From assembly GCA_022376515.1 (NCBI GenBank), contig WTXI01000080.1:1-64000 (forward strand): a stretch of 64,000 nucleotides of DNA, given 5' to 3'. This DNA comes from Lactifluus volemus (taxonomy: Eukaryota > Basidiomycota > Agaricomycetes > Russulales > Russulaceae). Position 1 is the stretch's first letter, and each line of letters starts with the position of its first letter. Made by a program: the position numbers and the translations under genes. The notes under the pieces are model-generated. The model did not search any database. It had not been told where the DNA came from and saw only the letters and a list, made by a program, of their open reading frames with translations. This document shows positions 21,510 through 33,910 of this stretch, piece after piece.

Positions 21510-22499
21510 GAGGAGACGGGGCGCCTCCTTGTTACTGACCATCTACTGCGCTCTTTCGTGTCAAGGTTTAGTGTCTTCGAATACCTGCTCCGTCACCGTG
21601 GACTGCGGATCTGTGATTATATGGGTGTCGAAATAAGACTCGGATATCAAACTGCTGGTTGGACACAAGAGCGACGCGTAGGAAGGTAAGTAGGATCGTT
21701 CAGAAATAAGATCTCAGGAAATGAAGGGAATGAGACCCTTGAAAAAGGGTAGTGGTACGAAAGAGCTGAGGTCAGGACGTCCGCTCGAAGGAAAAGGTGC
21801 CATGGTACTGTAACTCGAGTCACTGACTCGGAGGCTCGACGCCGTCGACTACGTTTATCACGCTCTTTGTCGCCACAACCTTACTGCTAGTCCAACCTAC
21901 TCTGGCTCCGCATATGCCAACGCGATTTCGTTTTACCCTATGACGTTCATGTGGCTGCGTATAACATCGAATTTCCTGGGACCTACTCTACGACGCCTTC
22001 TCAAGCTCTGCTCTTCCCCTCTACCGTCGCATAACAATAACGGCAAAGCTCAATCAAATTGAAGAACATCTCAGGAAGGAAGGATTCGCACGGAAAGTGC
22101 CCTAAGTGATATGTAAAGCACTTTGCCCTGGGCTGCGGCTTTGCCGTTTCCCTGGAAGCGACTCGGCAAATGACTCACTGGGCCCGTGTTCCGCGAACCG
22201 TTTCTCTACCTGTCGGACTGTACTTCAAAACCTCTGTGCTGAGAAACAAGATCAACGGTCTTTTTGCGCCAGGCTTCTGTTGGCACGTCTCAGGCCTATG
22301 CTTGCGATCTCGCAACTTCACGCGCTGATATCGTGCTGAGACACCAAAAATTAGAGCCTATTGACGCCCTATTTACTGAAACATCTGTCTGTAGGGGCCA
22401 TCTGAGCGTCTTACATGAAATCGGCACCAACACTCTATCAATATTTAAGGGGAAGGACCAGCATGGTCATCCCCAACAGTGTTATCTATTCTTTCTATC
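21510..22499. other. Intergenic stretch
   Basis: No supported gene. Open frames are short and overlap. The end probably contains the promoter of the dsRNA-binding-domain gene. Confidence 0.3.
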
Positions 22500-22854
22500 A
22501 TGTCTAGTAATGAGGAAGGTCAGTGGAAATCAGCTCATATCCGCCTCTTTCTTCTCTGACCGCGTTCAGACCCCATTCGAGCCCTCAACAACCTTCTTCA
22601 AGGTACAAATCCAAGTCTGAACCACTTCCTGAGTTGGACGAGCGAGCAGACAGGCCCCAACCATCAAGCCTGGCACAAGGGTCAATACACCTGTGGGCGT
22701 GTTCCATACTCACCCGCCAGTTTACATTATTGACCTCATCGTTACAGTCAGAGGAGTTGTTGTCGGCTATGGCGAAGGGCTATCCATAAATCAGGCCAAA
22801 TACCACGCCGCAAAACAGGCCCTGCAACATTTCCAGACCCACCCTCCTACTTAA
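22500..22854 (+). CDS. Small protein with a single double-stranded-RNA-binding domain
   Basis: Three exons: 22500-22518, 22570-22680, 22748-22854, separated by introns of 51 and 67 nt with GT-AG borders. Together they encode 78 residues. After MSSNEED the protein is essentially one dsRBD: helix 1 (PIRALNNLLQGT), strands around LSWTSEQTGPNHQAW and VRGVVVGYGEGLS, and the C-terminal helix NQAKYHAAKQALQHF with the Lys/Ala pattern that contacts the RNA minor groove. Stand-alone dsRBD proteins of this size occur in Agaricomycetes. Likely role is RNA binding; partner and pathway are unknown. All phases are consistent, which supports the model. It is too short and too split to stand out as an ORF. 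Confidence 0.8.
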
Positions 22855-25188
22855 TCAATCTTGCAGTCCCGGGAAACTGAGTGATCTTCGCTCTAGTTAC
22901 AATTGTACTTTTACAAGCCCAATAATTAGGGTATTATGCTATAGACCTACATTAATTCTGTAACTTGAGTGCTTTCCCGGGGTCATTATGTAACGTGTCG
23001 TACTAGAATGCATGAGGGTTTTTCGAGTCTAACACTGATGCCGCCGTGGTGTCTACGCCGACGGGGATCCAATGGAGCCCTTAACCCAATTGTACTTTGA
23101 AGACTTACTCCACCCGTCCCGCTTCATAGTGCGCACACGGGCCGCATGCTAATATCGTGATTTGTGATCACCATGGGCCACACTGAGTATGCTTAGCCCG
23201 ATTGAACTTTGGAGACTTAGCAATTCTCTTATAGTACAACAGAATCACTGCGACGAACACCGGTATACAGTGAGCATCATCCGACAGTTTCGAGTTTTCT
23301 GAGCCAATGCACATACTGTGTATGATGAGAGGGTGCACGCCCCGGGAGAACAGCGCGGCGTGGGGACTTAAGGACGCATATGAGCAGCTGGAGACAGCCC
23401 ATTAGGCATAGTGGGATGACCAGCATACAGCAGACTGTGAATAGGCGAAAGTAGTCAAGAAATGATGAACTTGAATGGCATTGTCGAATTTGTTATTGGA
23501 CGCGATGGGTTATAACCGTGAACAGAGGTGGTGACAAATCAATCAGAAATAGATTCTTATACGATACACTGCCACATGGGACGCAACTCGAAGTAACGAG
23601 ATTCTGATCAGAAGGGAGAGGGAAGTGATGGTCAGTTGAGAGGCAATGAAATGGCCTGGGCCTCGGATGAGGGGAATTGTTCCAGATAGCAACTTGAACG
23701 TTGGGCGACAACACCAGGCCCTCACAGGACCTCAGGCTTTAGGTGTCAGTCTCGACTCGGAGTGCTAAGCGTTGATGCAGTGCTGATAACTGGGTGAAAC
23801 CAGGTGTCAAGTGCCCCAGTCAACCGATACCGAACAGACCTGCTTCACTGGTAGAAGGTCTGGTGTTGGTATTTTCACCCACTCAGACGGCACCGAAAAA
23901 TAACCTTCCAACACGTGGTGCGTGTTAATTATTAACGCTTTCCCATCACACAAACTTGATGCGTTGATCACGTGGAGTCCGCATGCGACATTGTTGTAAA
24001 CGTAAGCCAGTCACGTCGGCGTGGCTATGCTCGTTGGCGTTCGAGTTTGACAGCGTTGACTGGCATAAAACTAGCCCTGAGGAGAGTACATGTTCATCTG
24101 GATCTCTGGTGGGGTGTGTCAAATGCACGTGGTAGGCCCTTCCAGTCACTTTCACTGTATTTTCTTTCATTTTTCTTTCATACTCCGACCCGGAATCACC
24201 CAAGAGGACTCTCCATTTGTCCCTCTTTAATCATCAACCGTATTCTTGCCTTTCACAGCCACCATAATGAAAACAGAACGGAGGGCCCGGGCATCGGTTA
24301 GGTAATCATGGGTGCTTTCGCTTCTTGCAGCAACTGAAGCATAGCGTCACCGCGGTCTGATGCCACTGCCAGTGATTGAGTTCACATGCTCTGTTTATTT
24401 ACCCTTGTGTTTATCTTCGGGTTTTGCCAGCAAACGCTTCCTTCGGCCGCCATGGTTCATCCCTTTGTTGTCCTGGCGCTAGGCTGCTAGCTATCTAGGC
24501 CCCAATCTGATGGTCAAACATGCCTGTGTCAGAGCGTGGCATGTGCACAATCATGATGTTGGTTGCCGGACTGGCTACATCACGTGTGTAACGGCTATAT
24601 GGTATTCGATGATTTGCCACATGATTTGCCGACGTGTCATATCTCGGATTCACTACGTAGGATAGTGTTATTGCGGTACCTATACGCCAGTGCCATCCAC
24701 ACCGATATATTGATAAGCCTCAGCATCATGATCGTGCGCAACCTGCCAGTGTCAAACTAGGCAGACGGCAGACATCTGCATAGCCTCATCACTGACACAA
24801 CGTTGTTTCAAGTTGCAGTGGTACAATAATCTATCTGCAATATTAAGGAGCGAGAACTGGAAAAGGGTGCGAAATGACTACTGGGTGTCCCAACGAACAT
24901 GGCCTCCCCTTAAGGAGCCTCGGAGCAATTCTGTGTGAGTTGGGACCGTTCACTGACAATTGGTGTAATCACTCCACTGACTGGAATTTTACCTTACCTT
25001 AGCTCAGAGCCACGTTCAAGTTTGACAGTTCCATACAGAGATGCCAGTGGACGAATTGTTCGACTTCAAACACGTAACAACGTCACATCTAGCCTGAGAA
25101 GACGCTCGGGCTTCCTGTCGGACTATATATGTGCCCTCACTTAGATGAATATCTTCAGATTCTCTCCGCCGCGGTGTGCATCGTCAAG
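22855..25188. other. Long intergenic stretch
   Basis: No supported gene. Short frames near 23493-23725 (-) and 23946-24301 (both strands) overlap one another and lack motifs. Two loosely similar phrases (GTACTTTGAAGACTTA near 23090 and GAACTTTGGAGACTTA near 23203) hint at an old local duplication. Confidence 0.35.
25124..25130 (+). promoter_or_regulatory. TATA box of copy D
   Basis: TATATAT about 60 bp upstream of the ATG at 25189, as in the paralogs. Confidence 0.5.
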
Positions 25189-27141
25189 ATGGTCAACTGG
25201 CACGACCCCACTGTCCTCGAGGAAGACAACTGTAAGTTCCTGAATCAGCTCATCAACACCGTTCTGTCCTAACGATAATATACTACTAGTCGTTGTCCTC
25301 AAACTTAATCATGTCATTGCTGGTATCTACATGTGCGTCCACTCTTGTTCGCCGGAAATTTGAAAGCACAAGTCCATGTGGACTCACAAGAGCGTCAGTT
25401 GGGAGACAGTGTGTACTGCGGAGTATGAGCTGGACGTTCTCAGAGGAAAACGACCCTATAAACGGACGATATGGGTGAGTCTTTCAAGTTATCTCGTGGA
25501 TTATCATCACCGCAGTGACTGTATAAATTGAAATAGCTATATCTAGGAACACGCTATACTGGTTTACTTGCATTCATCCTATACTTCATCGATATAGACA
25601 CCCACATCAAAATTCCCTGTCAGGTGAGACATGCACGTTCTTAGGTTCCGAGATTGTCAATCTCCATTTGATTTTGTAGGTTGTCGGCACCACATCCGTT
25701 GTGAGAGCATCACACTCGATCCTCCGTTTCGCAACGCCCATTGAATGCGATCTTGACCACCAAAGATATTGAGATATGCTAGTTTGGAATTCGCCCTCCT
25801 TCTTATCGCTCTCCGCGTGCAAGTCATTTCTGGGACACTTGGCATTTAGCTTTTCTCATTTTTTTTAAATTCAGAATCGCAATATGGGATCGAAATATTT
25901 TCGTATCATCGCTTGCTATCGGTACATGGTTAGTCAATCTCGGGCTTAGCATCTACAGTAAGTCTTGTATCAGGCGTTTCCCAGTTGTCACAGTGCGCCC
26001 CTGATTTCTTTCTCTCTTCCCGCATCTATGAAGATATAGTTGAGGTGCGTGGTTTGGGGCAAGCCCTTTGGAAGTTTCCTGACAGCCGTCAATTCGAAAT
26101 AAAAGCTGAGAACGTCGTATGACCCATTTCTGGAGACGTGCAACAGAATCAATTTGCACAAGTATCTGCCCAACACTGTCGCCCAGCTGGTTGTCGATGT
26201 AGTACTCCTCATGAGCATGCTAATCGGCCTTCGGCGATGTTCGCACAGTAGTTCAACCGGCTTATGGCAACTTCTCTACCAACAGGTGATTCCCTATCTC
26301 TTGCCCCATCTCTCCTGTTTTGCTGGCGATTGACATTCTTCAAGTGCATCATCTGGATATTCCTAGCGACGATTTCTGATGTTCCAGTTATGGTCTGTTC
26401 ATCTCTCTCACTTTTGACAACTAGTATCTTCACATGGACGTTTTTTCAGGTCCTACAAATCCTTAATTTGAATAGTGCGTGCATGCTGGGCCCGGGCCCA
26501 CATGTTTAAAAGGAGACTAATCTTTGTGTTGGTCCTCTTAGACCCCATGATTCAGGTATGTTTTATCCTTTTACCGGTACCGTTTCCAGTAGTAGCTGAT
26601 CAAATGTCACTCTAGTTGTTCACAAATGTAACACGTAAGTGGCCATGAACATCTGAACTTGAAGAATGGCCACCTGATCGAAAGATCCTCATGCACTGCT
26701 CAAAGTTTCAATTACGTTCGTTCTTAGGCCTCGATTTCCTGCTCCCAGATCTGACTTGTCGCAGGTCCATCGCTTCAGCCCGCATGTATCGTTCTTTATT
26801 TCGACGTGCGCTCTCAACCGAATATGATATGTAAGTCTGCGATGTCCCGAAATTGTTCCCAGCGCTGCTCATCAGCTGGCATTTCCTTTTTTAGGACCAC
26901 CAAACTGCCTGAAGTCTCCCCGGGGCATCCACAGCATAGAACGGCTATCTTCCGTAGCAGTATCCGTTTTGCAACTGGCACCCAATCGAAGCCTGGCGAC
27001 GGGACTGTGACAACGCCCCCGGCGTCAGTATTTACGGGAACAGGCGATGTACATCTGGAATTTACTCCGGGCGCAACCATCGCCGAGTCTGTGAACGAGA
27101 TCTTGAATCCGGAAGACAATGACGAATCCGAGATCGTATAG
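25189..27141 (+). CDS. Multi-pass membrane protein, family copy D
   Basis: ATG at 25189 (MVNWHDPTVLEEDN), then exons with VVLKLNHVIAGIYM, WETVCTAEYELDVLRGKRPYK, LYLGTRYTGLLAFILYF, YASLEFALLLIALRV, IAIWDRNIFVSSLAIGTWL and VDVVLLMSMLIGLRRCSH (near 26200-26250). Later exons encode a further helix (CIIWIFLATISDVPVM), VLQILNLN, SIASARMYRSLFRRA and a tail exon (SIRFATGTQS, VFTGTGDVHLEFTPGATI) ending at 27139-27141. A histidine in helix 1 and the RGKRPY loop are shared by all copies. The tail resembles the truncated relic at 21 kb most closely. Introns GT-AG; no stop in inferred exons. Function unknown. Confidence 0.75.
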
Positions 27142-30070
27142 CTCACAATGGCAGGGGGCTATTTTGCCTTAGTTTTCCTTGGTTTGCTGAATATGGCAAT
27201 GACCTTGCCTCCATATACTCTGTTGTGGTTCTGCCCGTGGCTGCGTGCTGTGCCTCGCACTGCGTCGAGACCTTCAAATTTCAGATTTGATCTCTTCCTA
27301 GGAGAGCGCGGGCATCTTATGAATACGAAGCCTTTTGAGGGTGCACGCGACTCCAGATCTTTCTCCCCCGTTCGTTCATTTCACTTCGGATAACCTCTAC
27401 TTAACCTCCTGTCCGACATTTTCTTGCCCACTGGTATCAAGTTGGTATCATACTAGTTTGTTTTCGACTGTCCAGTTCTCTACTGTCTGGGCTTGTCCCA
27501 TTCAGAGATGCAATGACTGCGTCGGCGTCGGGGTAGATCCTTTTTTGAGTCTTGACCCTTGCTCTGTGGGAAGTAAGTGCAAGTTTAGATGCCTCACCAA
27601 GCCCTCGGAAGACTCGTTCAGGCTACGTGTTTATTCTAGCGATGACAGAACTAAATGTATACGATTTCAAGTTGTACTTCGAGGACCAGCACTGTTCTTG
27701 GTTCAAATCGTTTTCGCTCGCCTCAAGTCTCAAGTCGGTATCTCAGATTCTCAGTCTTGTTTCACCTCTTACAATCTTGCCTCCACTCGCCTCCCTTCAG
27801 TAATGTTTATCAAATTGTCACGTAGCGCTTGATTTGGTAACACGGTCGGGAATGGTGGCGGCGGTCATGTCCGGGTCATCCGAGTCCAAGCAGCGCATGT
27901 AGATGGCATATTCTGATCCGACCGACGTTGTGACTCTGACGTGTTTTAAGTTGAACAACATGTCCATCTGCGAGTTGCATATTCCGTAATAAATGACGCT
28001 GAGCGATGGGCGCGGAGCTAAAGTAACATCCATCAGGCCAAAGTAAATGCCAAGGTTCCCCAGCCCCCGGGCCGGGCCTCAAAGGCCTCAAACCGTACGT
28101 CGACTCAGAGCTCCCCGATATTCCTCAACTTCTTTTTATTTTGCTGTTAATAGATTCGGTCGTCGTGGAAACCGCAGCCCGACGCTAGGCGTGGCCGGAC
28201 CTGAACCGTTCCGAGATCGAGCCTCGGACTTCCGAACTTTTCGGACATGCATCGGGATACCCGTATAGTACCTTACAAGAGGTTCTTCATCATGCAGTAA
28301 TGGAGAAGAGAGGCAGGTCCGCATATATACTGATACAAACAACTCGATCATGACAACGCTGCCGAGCTGTCTGAGATTCCAAGTGCCGTCGCAAAGTGAA
28401 GTGGAATGACTGCAGCCGATTTTGATGAGTGGGAACATTTACAGCGTCAACTTTGAAGCCAAGGGGAGGACGGATGCAAACAATGCGGTGGGGAGAATGA
28501 CTCGAATGAAAACTCGATGAGGTGCTCCGGCCCCTGAGACCAGAACTTGGAAAGGGGTCATACAAGAGAAAGGGGAGCGATGGTTCGCTATGTCCGAGTC
28601 GCTATGAATAGCATTGGGAAAATACACATCAGACTTAGTAGTTACCTCAGTCCTCTAGCAAAAAAATTCAGCAGTGGCAACGTATCCCGCAGACTTTCTA
28701 CAGTAGAAGCCCTCTCACTGGCAATCGATGATAGACGGCCGTCCCAATATGAAATTCAATCACGTCACGCATGTCGCGTGATCGTGCACCTGATTGGTGA
28801 CAATATATCCACGTGACCGTGTAGCTCTCACAACCGACTGCCGCCTCTGACGACCCCTTCTCAACACATACAGTCCTGAGATGCCATCCGTCTCTATCGT
28901 TTCGTTTTGAAGGGTTGAACGTCACGCCACAACCTTTGCCGATGTGAATGTTCACACAGTTAGCACCTTGGTTAGCACGACGGGTGGTGCCAACGTGCAG
29001 AAGCCGTTCCTCTCTACGTACGCCAAAAATCCGTCAATTTTGATCGCGTGGATTCTCGCAGGTAACAGAGTCACGAAGACAGTGCTGTAAGCCATGGCTG
29101 AGCCGGTTCGGTCTCGCTTGATGAAGGTCGCGCACGACCTTGTGATATTGTGATGGCACAGTTCTCTCAGAGCCTCTACTCTCCTATCCACACATGTTCG
29201 GCATCTGTACGTATGCAACGTCACCTTGCTTGCAAGGTCTTCAATGTGGTCGAAATTCGAGTGCCAGTGCCCCTTGCAGGAACCAGGGACAGGAACACTT
29301 GACTCCCACTTTCACATGTACAGAATTCAGATGCAACATTGTGACCTTCCGATGAACCCGAATCAGCATTGCCGTTCTGTCAACACTCTTAGCTGAGTTC
29401 AACATTGTTGAGGTGTGGAGCACAATACTGATCCTCTGGCCTCCTCGGAAGATAAGGCTCAAACCGACACAAACTGGTAATTGACGAGATTCGATCTATC
29501 CCGCTGACTATCATTCGTTGCCACTGAAGTATTGGACGAGGATGTCAACGAATTGGAGCGACCTATACGCCAAGTGTCATACTAGATTACAATACCTTCC
29601 GACATAAATCAAGGCAGTAGTACTTTAGCGACGACGATGAGGATACTGGCGCACCAGAAAGGCATTGATATGACTTCCGTCACGTCAGCAGAAGGCACAA
29701 GGATATATGTGTGATATCCTGATAGTCGCACATACACTCGCGATCCCAATTGTTAATCACACTCACTACGCGAACTACGCGAACATTTAGAGGATAGCGC
29801 TTACTAGTCCCTTCCACCCTGTGCTCGGACCTGAAGTGTGTGACAAGCAGGAAAATGTGTCTTCGATATCAGGGTCAAATCACAGATATTCTTGTACAGT
29901 ACTCTTCAAACCTATATACAGTACGTCCACGTGGCTCATAGTTTGCTACATTACAAGGACGAGTCCGAAAGAGCTCAGAATGTCGGGATGCAAAACTTGG
30001 AAATCGATACATCCCGACATTTCTAAGCCCTTTATCCATAACTCTACCACGCTCGTTTCCCGTAACATAA
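27142..30070. other. Long intergenic stretch
   Basis: No gene could be supported. A 71-codon minus-strand frame (27818-28033, MDVTLAPRPSLSVIYYG...) and frames at 28952-29224 and 29241-29462 (both -) read somewhat protein-like, but no family, splice partner or start context supports them. The first 100 bp resemble the 3' flank of the relic at 21.3 kb. Confidence 0.35.
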
Positions 30071-30854
30071 TTACTGCTGGATGGCGCGAAGGTAAGTAGC
30101 AACCCCCGCGTTGAAAATACCATCCGTAACAAGTTGATCGGCAGCCTCAACAATCCATGTCTGGCAGTTCCTTTGCGTAACCTTATTCTTACCGGCCGGG
30201 GTGTCGTTGCTAGCTGTGGCCTAAAACATCCTAATTAGCTGATATATTCCGGAAAGAGTATACCGCAAAATAGGTGCGCAGGACAGGATCCCTGAAACAT
30301 ATACCTAAAAGCAGGTACAGGGAGGGAAGGCAGGTATCACGAGGGCAAGAATTATGCGGCAAGTCAAATCGGAAACTGTGACTTACCACAACATTGGTCG
30401 TATTCAGGCTCTTGCTAGGAACTTTGACTTTGGCCGCACTGATTTCGAAACCGCCCACAGGTTGATCAACGACTACGCGCACTCCATTGTTGAACATAGC
30501 CTTCTCGTCAAAGTACTTGGCATCGACCCACTGCAGTGGGATCCTCTGGCTGGGATGGTTGCCGGTGGCCTGGAAGTCGTGGCAGCGCTTGATCTCGAAT
30601 TTAAATCCGTTCATCACATCGCCAGCCGCGTGAATCATAATGCCGATGTCACGGTTGGTGTGCGAGCGCACAAAGTACGCCCAGTGATTCTTGAAGAGCC
30701 CGCCAGTGTAGACCAACAATTCGACGAGGAACGCCCCAACAGGACCCGTCTCTGCCACGACGGGCGGGTTGGGGACTGGAGGACCAGTGGGAGGAGCCTT
30801 AGACTTGTCGATGGGTGGCGGGGCCGGAGGAAGCGGAGGAGCAGGGGCTGACAT
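30071..30854 (-). CDS. Fungal protein of unknown function, Pro-rich N-terminus
   Basis: Two exons, 30387-30854 and 30071-30220, joined across a 166-nt GT-AG intron; 205 residues. Residues 1-35 are proline-rich (PAPPLPPAPPP). The core has FLVELLVYTGGLFKNHWAYFVRSH, GIMIHAAGDVMNGFKFEIKR, RIPLQWVDAKYFDEKAMFNNG and, in exon 2, QRNCQTWIVEAADQLVTDGI and ATYLRAIQQ. This pattern matches a family of small proteins spread through Ascomycota and Basidiomycota without known function. No signal peptide or membrane segment. The intron is longer than the roughly 50-60 nt typical here, and the first exon stays open well into it. Divergent from the kinase gene at 31184. Confidence 0.8.
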
Positions 30855-31160
30855 GGTGATGGGGGTAGCTGAGATAGTTGCTTTGATCGATAACCCATTC
30901 GCTCAGCCTCGGTCTTATACTTGGTTTGGGGGCTGAAGAGGTCATTTTGGGACGAACAGGTACGGTTGATTGACCATCCACGGGCAATGCTTAACTCTAA
31001 CATTTGGTTTGACGGCTGAAGACAAGGCTACAACTGTATACGTCGGCCACTGGTACCGGGACTCGGAATTGTCGCGGCCATGCCAGTCCCGCAACTGCTA
31101 AACACGGCCATTCACCGGCCTTAGTCAGCCAGCCGTCCTCACTAGGCCTCGCTCACTAAG

Positions 31161-31187
31161 ATGACTTCTCTGCCTCCAACTAAATGA
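31161..31187 (+). promoter_or_regulatory. Upstream ORF overlapping the kinase start
   Basis: ATG at 31161 opens an eight-codon frame (MTSLPPTK) whose TGA (31185-31187) overlaps the kinase ATG (31184-31186) as ATGA. Such overlaps can allow termination-reinitiation or repress the main frame. Whether the transcript includes this ATG is unknown. Confidence 0.4.
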
Positions 31188-32090
31188 AGATTTTCCCCGA
31201 ATCCAGCTTTTTTAAGGAGAGGCGAGCGCCTGCGCTTCCTACGCCAGCCAAAGTCAGAGCCATCAACAAAGAGACGGGCAATATCCGATCCACCGATTTT
31301 TATCGCCCACCCCCTGTCATTATTCCGTCGTTGGGGCTAGTTGTCAAGTACGGAGCCGACGTGACGATTGTCGAGGCTCAGACTCAAATAACGTTACACG
31401 AGCAACTGCAAGGCCGAGTGCCTGTTCCGGAGGTCTTCGGCTGGACCGAGGACGAGGATCAGAGGTTTATTTATATGTCCTTGATTGAGGGCGATACCCT
31501 GCAGGATAGATGGTGTGACTTGAGCGAGGATGAAAGACGAGCCATCTGTGAGGAACTCAAGCACATGGTGAAGGTGTGGAGGGCTTTGGAGCAAGATACA
31601 CCTGACCGTTATATCGGTGAGTGAGCCCCCTCGGGTGCAACATCCAAACAAGCCTAACTTGTCAATCTATTTTATAGGTAGTCTAGGCAAGCAGCCGCTG
31701 AATGAGATCTTTCTTATGTGGCATCCAGAGCTCACTGGACCGTTCCAAGGTGCGAACGCCGTGCAACAGTTTCAGGAAGCCTGCGGAATCAATATTGGCG
31801 GTGAAGTGCCCATTGTGTTCACACATGATGACCTCGTCCCACCCAACATCCTCCTGTCGCCGGGGCCGAGTCCAAAAGTGGCAGCGATCGTTGACTGGGG
31901 CCAGGCCGGCTGGTATCCTGCGTACTGGGAGTATTGCAAGGCGCGACGGGTGACGCTGAATCCGGAATGCTTCAGTGTTACTGCCCAAGAAGAATGGCAC
32001 ACAAAGTATCTGCCAATGATTCTGGATCCAGTGGACGACGAGACGTACTACAACCCTTGGCTTTTTTTCGTCTTGTCTAAAGGCATCTAA
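31184..32090 (+). CDS. Aminoglycoside-phosphotransferase-like (APH family) kinase
   Basis: Two exons, 31184-31616 and 31678-32090 (61-nt GT-AG intron), 281 residues. Seen: an N-lobe with LVVKYGADVTIVEAQTQ (ATP-binding lysine), VPVPEVFGWTEDEDQRFIYM and LIEGDTLQDRW (hinge), then the catalytic loop THDDLVPPNILL (catalytic Asp and Asn) and the metal-binding segment AAIVDWGQAGWYPAYWEY. All key residues of the APH fold are present. Large families of such proteins occur in Agaricomycetes. Substrates are mostly unknown small molecules, and antibiotic resistance should not be assumed. An eight-codon upstream ORF overlaps the start. The second exon ends in LSKGI. Confidence 0.88.
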
Positions 32091-33322
32091 TCATGTAATC
32101 ATTCTGTAGCAATGAATGCATTATGATGCGCTTTCCAACGGACTTTGTTCTCCCATTAGTTTGCGCTTTTCCATAGAGGCTCATGGCGCTCATTGTCGAA
32201 CTATGTTCATTCCAACACCGATCGCGGAGTCGCCGTAAATGGTTGCGTATTTTACCCCAACATGGGGTATTGATGGTAATGCTACGGTGGGGATCAGGTA
32301 TTGGGCGAACTTTGTTCTCACAAGCACCGATTTTGCGCACTTAAGCAAGGATTCCTTTTTCCCCCTATACGTGATCCGTCTCGAGATTGCGTATCAGTTC
32401 AAGTACTGGTGTCGTGCTTACACAACCATTTGAACTGCGTCGCCCGATCGCAACGCCTACTCAACGAATTAAGAGATCGAGAGCTGCGACTCGGGCCAGT
32501 TTCTTCAAACTTAAAGCAACCTTCAACTTTCCGGCACAGGCGTAAGAAAAGAGTGGATATTAAATTGGATGTGCCGTCAACAATGCCAGCGATCAAGAGA
32601 CATAGTGGGCGAGGACAAACCAGACAAATTCGGTGTTCCCGGGCCCAAGTGCGGTATAGTACAAAGGCAGGCGAAGAAGATTCAAAACATAGAAACTTCC
32701 AAGAGCTGTTCGTAGCGGTGTCAGACGGCATTATAGCCCTTCCTTGGAACGCATTTGCATTTCTTTCTTCGCGCACCGCCACTCACGAACAGCCACACGT
32801 CTATTAAGAGTTTCGACCCTCGGCTGAAAGCCGAAACCGAAAGCCGGAGCTGGTCACATGCTACGACCACATGACTTCAGCGCTTAATAAGCGTTTCTGT
32901 TGCCTCCCCTTTTTGCTGCCACCAGTCGTTCTCGCCACGGCTGGGTGATAGAGCGATTGGGATAGACCTAGAGCCTTCGCGAAAATGCGCAATCTACGCA
33001 CTATGAACTCGCGGATCACGACACCGTATACAGCAGGCCTGTATCTGGTGCATCCTTCGATGTTCAACTGAAGCCTCAGGCCTCAGGCTCTGTAGCGTGA
33101 GCGCTGCCGCAATATTGGCAGCAATGGAACTAATTGGTGGATCGAAGTACGTTTCGACGCGACTATCCCCCTCTTACTCACCTACTCTCCTGTTCATGAC
33201 AACCGCCAGATGCTAGTTCTAATTTACGGCTGACCCCGACATTATTTTCTTGAGTGCGAAGAACTACCAATAGGATTACGCTCGCGTTCCCAGAACAGGG
33301 ACTTCGGCGTAGAATTATGCAA
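32091..33322. other. Intergenic stretch
   Basis: Frames on both strands at 32301-32807 overlap and show no family features. Nothing else was recognised. Confidence 0.35.
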
Positions 33323-33910
33323 TCAAGGATTTGGCGCAGCTTGAACATCCTGCTTTCTCGCACGCTTGCGAGTTGGTTGCTGTTTCTCCTCCTCCATAGC
33401 AAGCCTCTTCCCCTCCTCTTCCACGTCCTTTGCAAACTGCCGAAGCACGTTGTGTACCTGCCTGAGCACCTTCGGTGTAAGAGTTTCGCCTGTAACGAGT
33501 CGCCAAGTCTGGTCCAACTCTCGGCCCTCGATCGCCATCAAGTACGCCGTGGCGACGTAAGGCTCGCCGATGAGAATGCGACCGCGCGGCGCGGCGGATC
33601 GCGCGTGAACGACCAGCTCAACCACCTCACGCAGAGTCTGTTGCTCCTCGATAATCAAGAGGGACACACCCCCGTCTTGTGGGGGGCACAGCGCAGCGGC
33701 CCCATTTGATCGAGTCAGAACGTGCGTCAGTCCCATCTGTGTATAGGATGGGTCGCCGCCCGGGACTAGATCTGCTGGGTTACCGACAACTATTCCAGGC
33801 GCGACCAGTCGCGGGAATGGCCCTCCGCCGGCAAAGACACCGAGTTTGAGCCCTGGCGGATGGATGGACGGTGCTTCGGCCGGAAAGCTCATCGTGGGTC
33901 GAGTGGCCAA
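33323..33910 (-). CDS. Unrecognised basidiomycete protein, family member H
   Basis: A single-exon frame of 195 codons from ATG at 33910. N-terminal Pro-rich part with FPRLVAPGIVVGNPADLV, then a mixed alpha/beta-looking core: VSLLIIEEQQTLREVVELVV, RGRILIGEPYVATAYLMAIEG, DQTWRLVTGETLTP. A helical, charged end follows with KDVEEEGKRLAMEEEKQQ and a basic cluster TRKRARKQ that could be a nuclear localisation signal. The core aligns by eye with the frame at 37670-38322 (LFVGPHDPLSQIVAWM, AHIIIVGDVAAAAGYLVVE, AAWLRIAHGIPPTG), so the two are paralogs. Function unknown; no enzyme motif recognised. Confidence 0.6.
   Translation of the reverse strand: MATRPTMSFPAEAPSIHPPGLKLGVFAGGGPFPRLVAPGIVVGNPADLVPGGDPSYTQMGLTHVLTRSNGAAALCPPQDGGVSLLIIEEQQTLREVVELVVHARSAAPRGRILIGEPYVATAYLMAIEGRELDQTWRLVTGETLTPKVLRQVHNVLRQFAKDVEEEGKRLAMEEEKQQPTRKRARKQDVQAAPNP

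Noticed and set aside
27335..27832. 165-codon plus-strand ORF downstream of copy D
   Set aside because: Overlaps another open frame, no domain, unusual composition; probably 3' flank and intergenic DNA.
32301..32807. 168-codon plus-strand ORF downstream of the APH-like kinase
   Set aside because: A similar-length frame lies opposite (32399-32782); neither has motifs or splice support.
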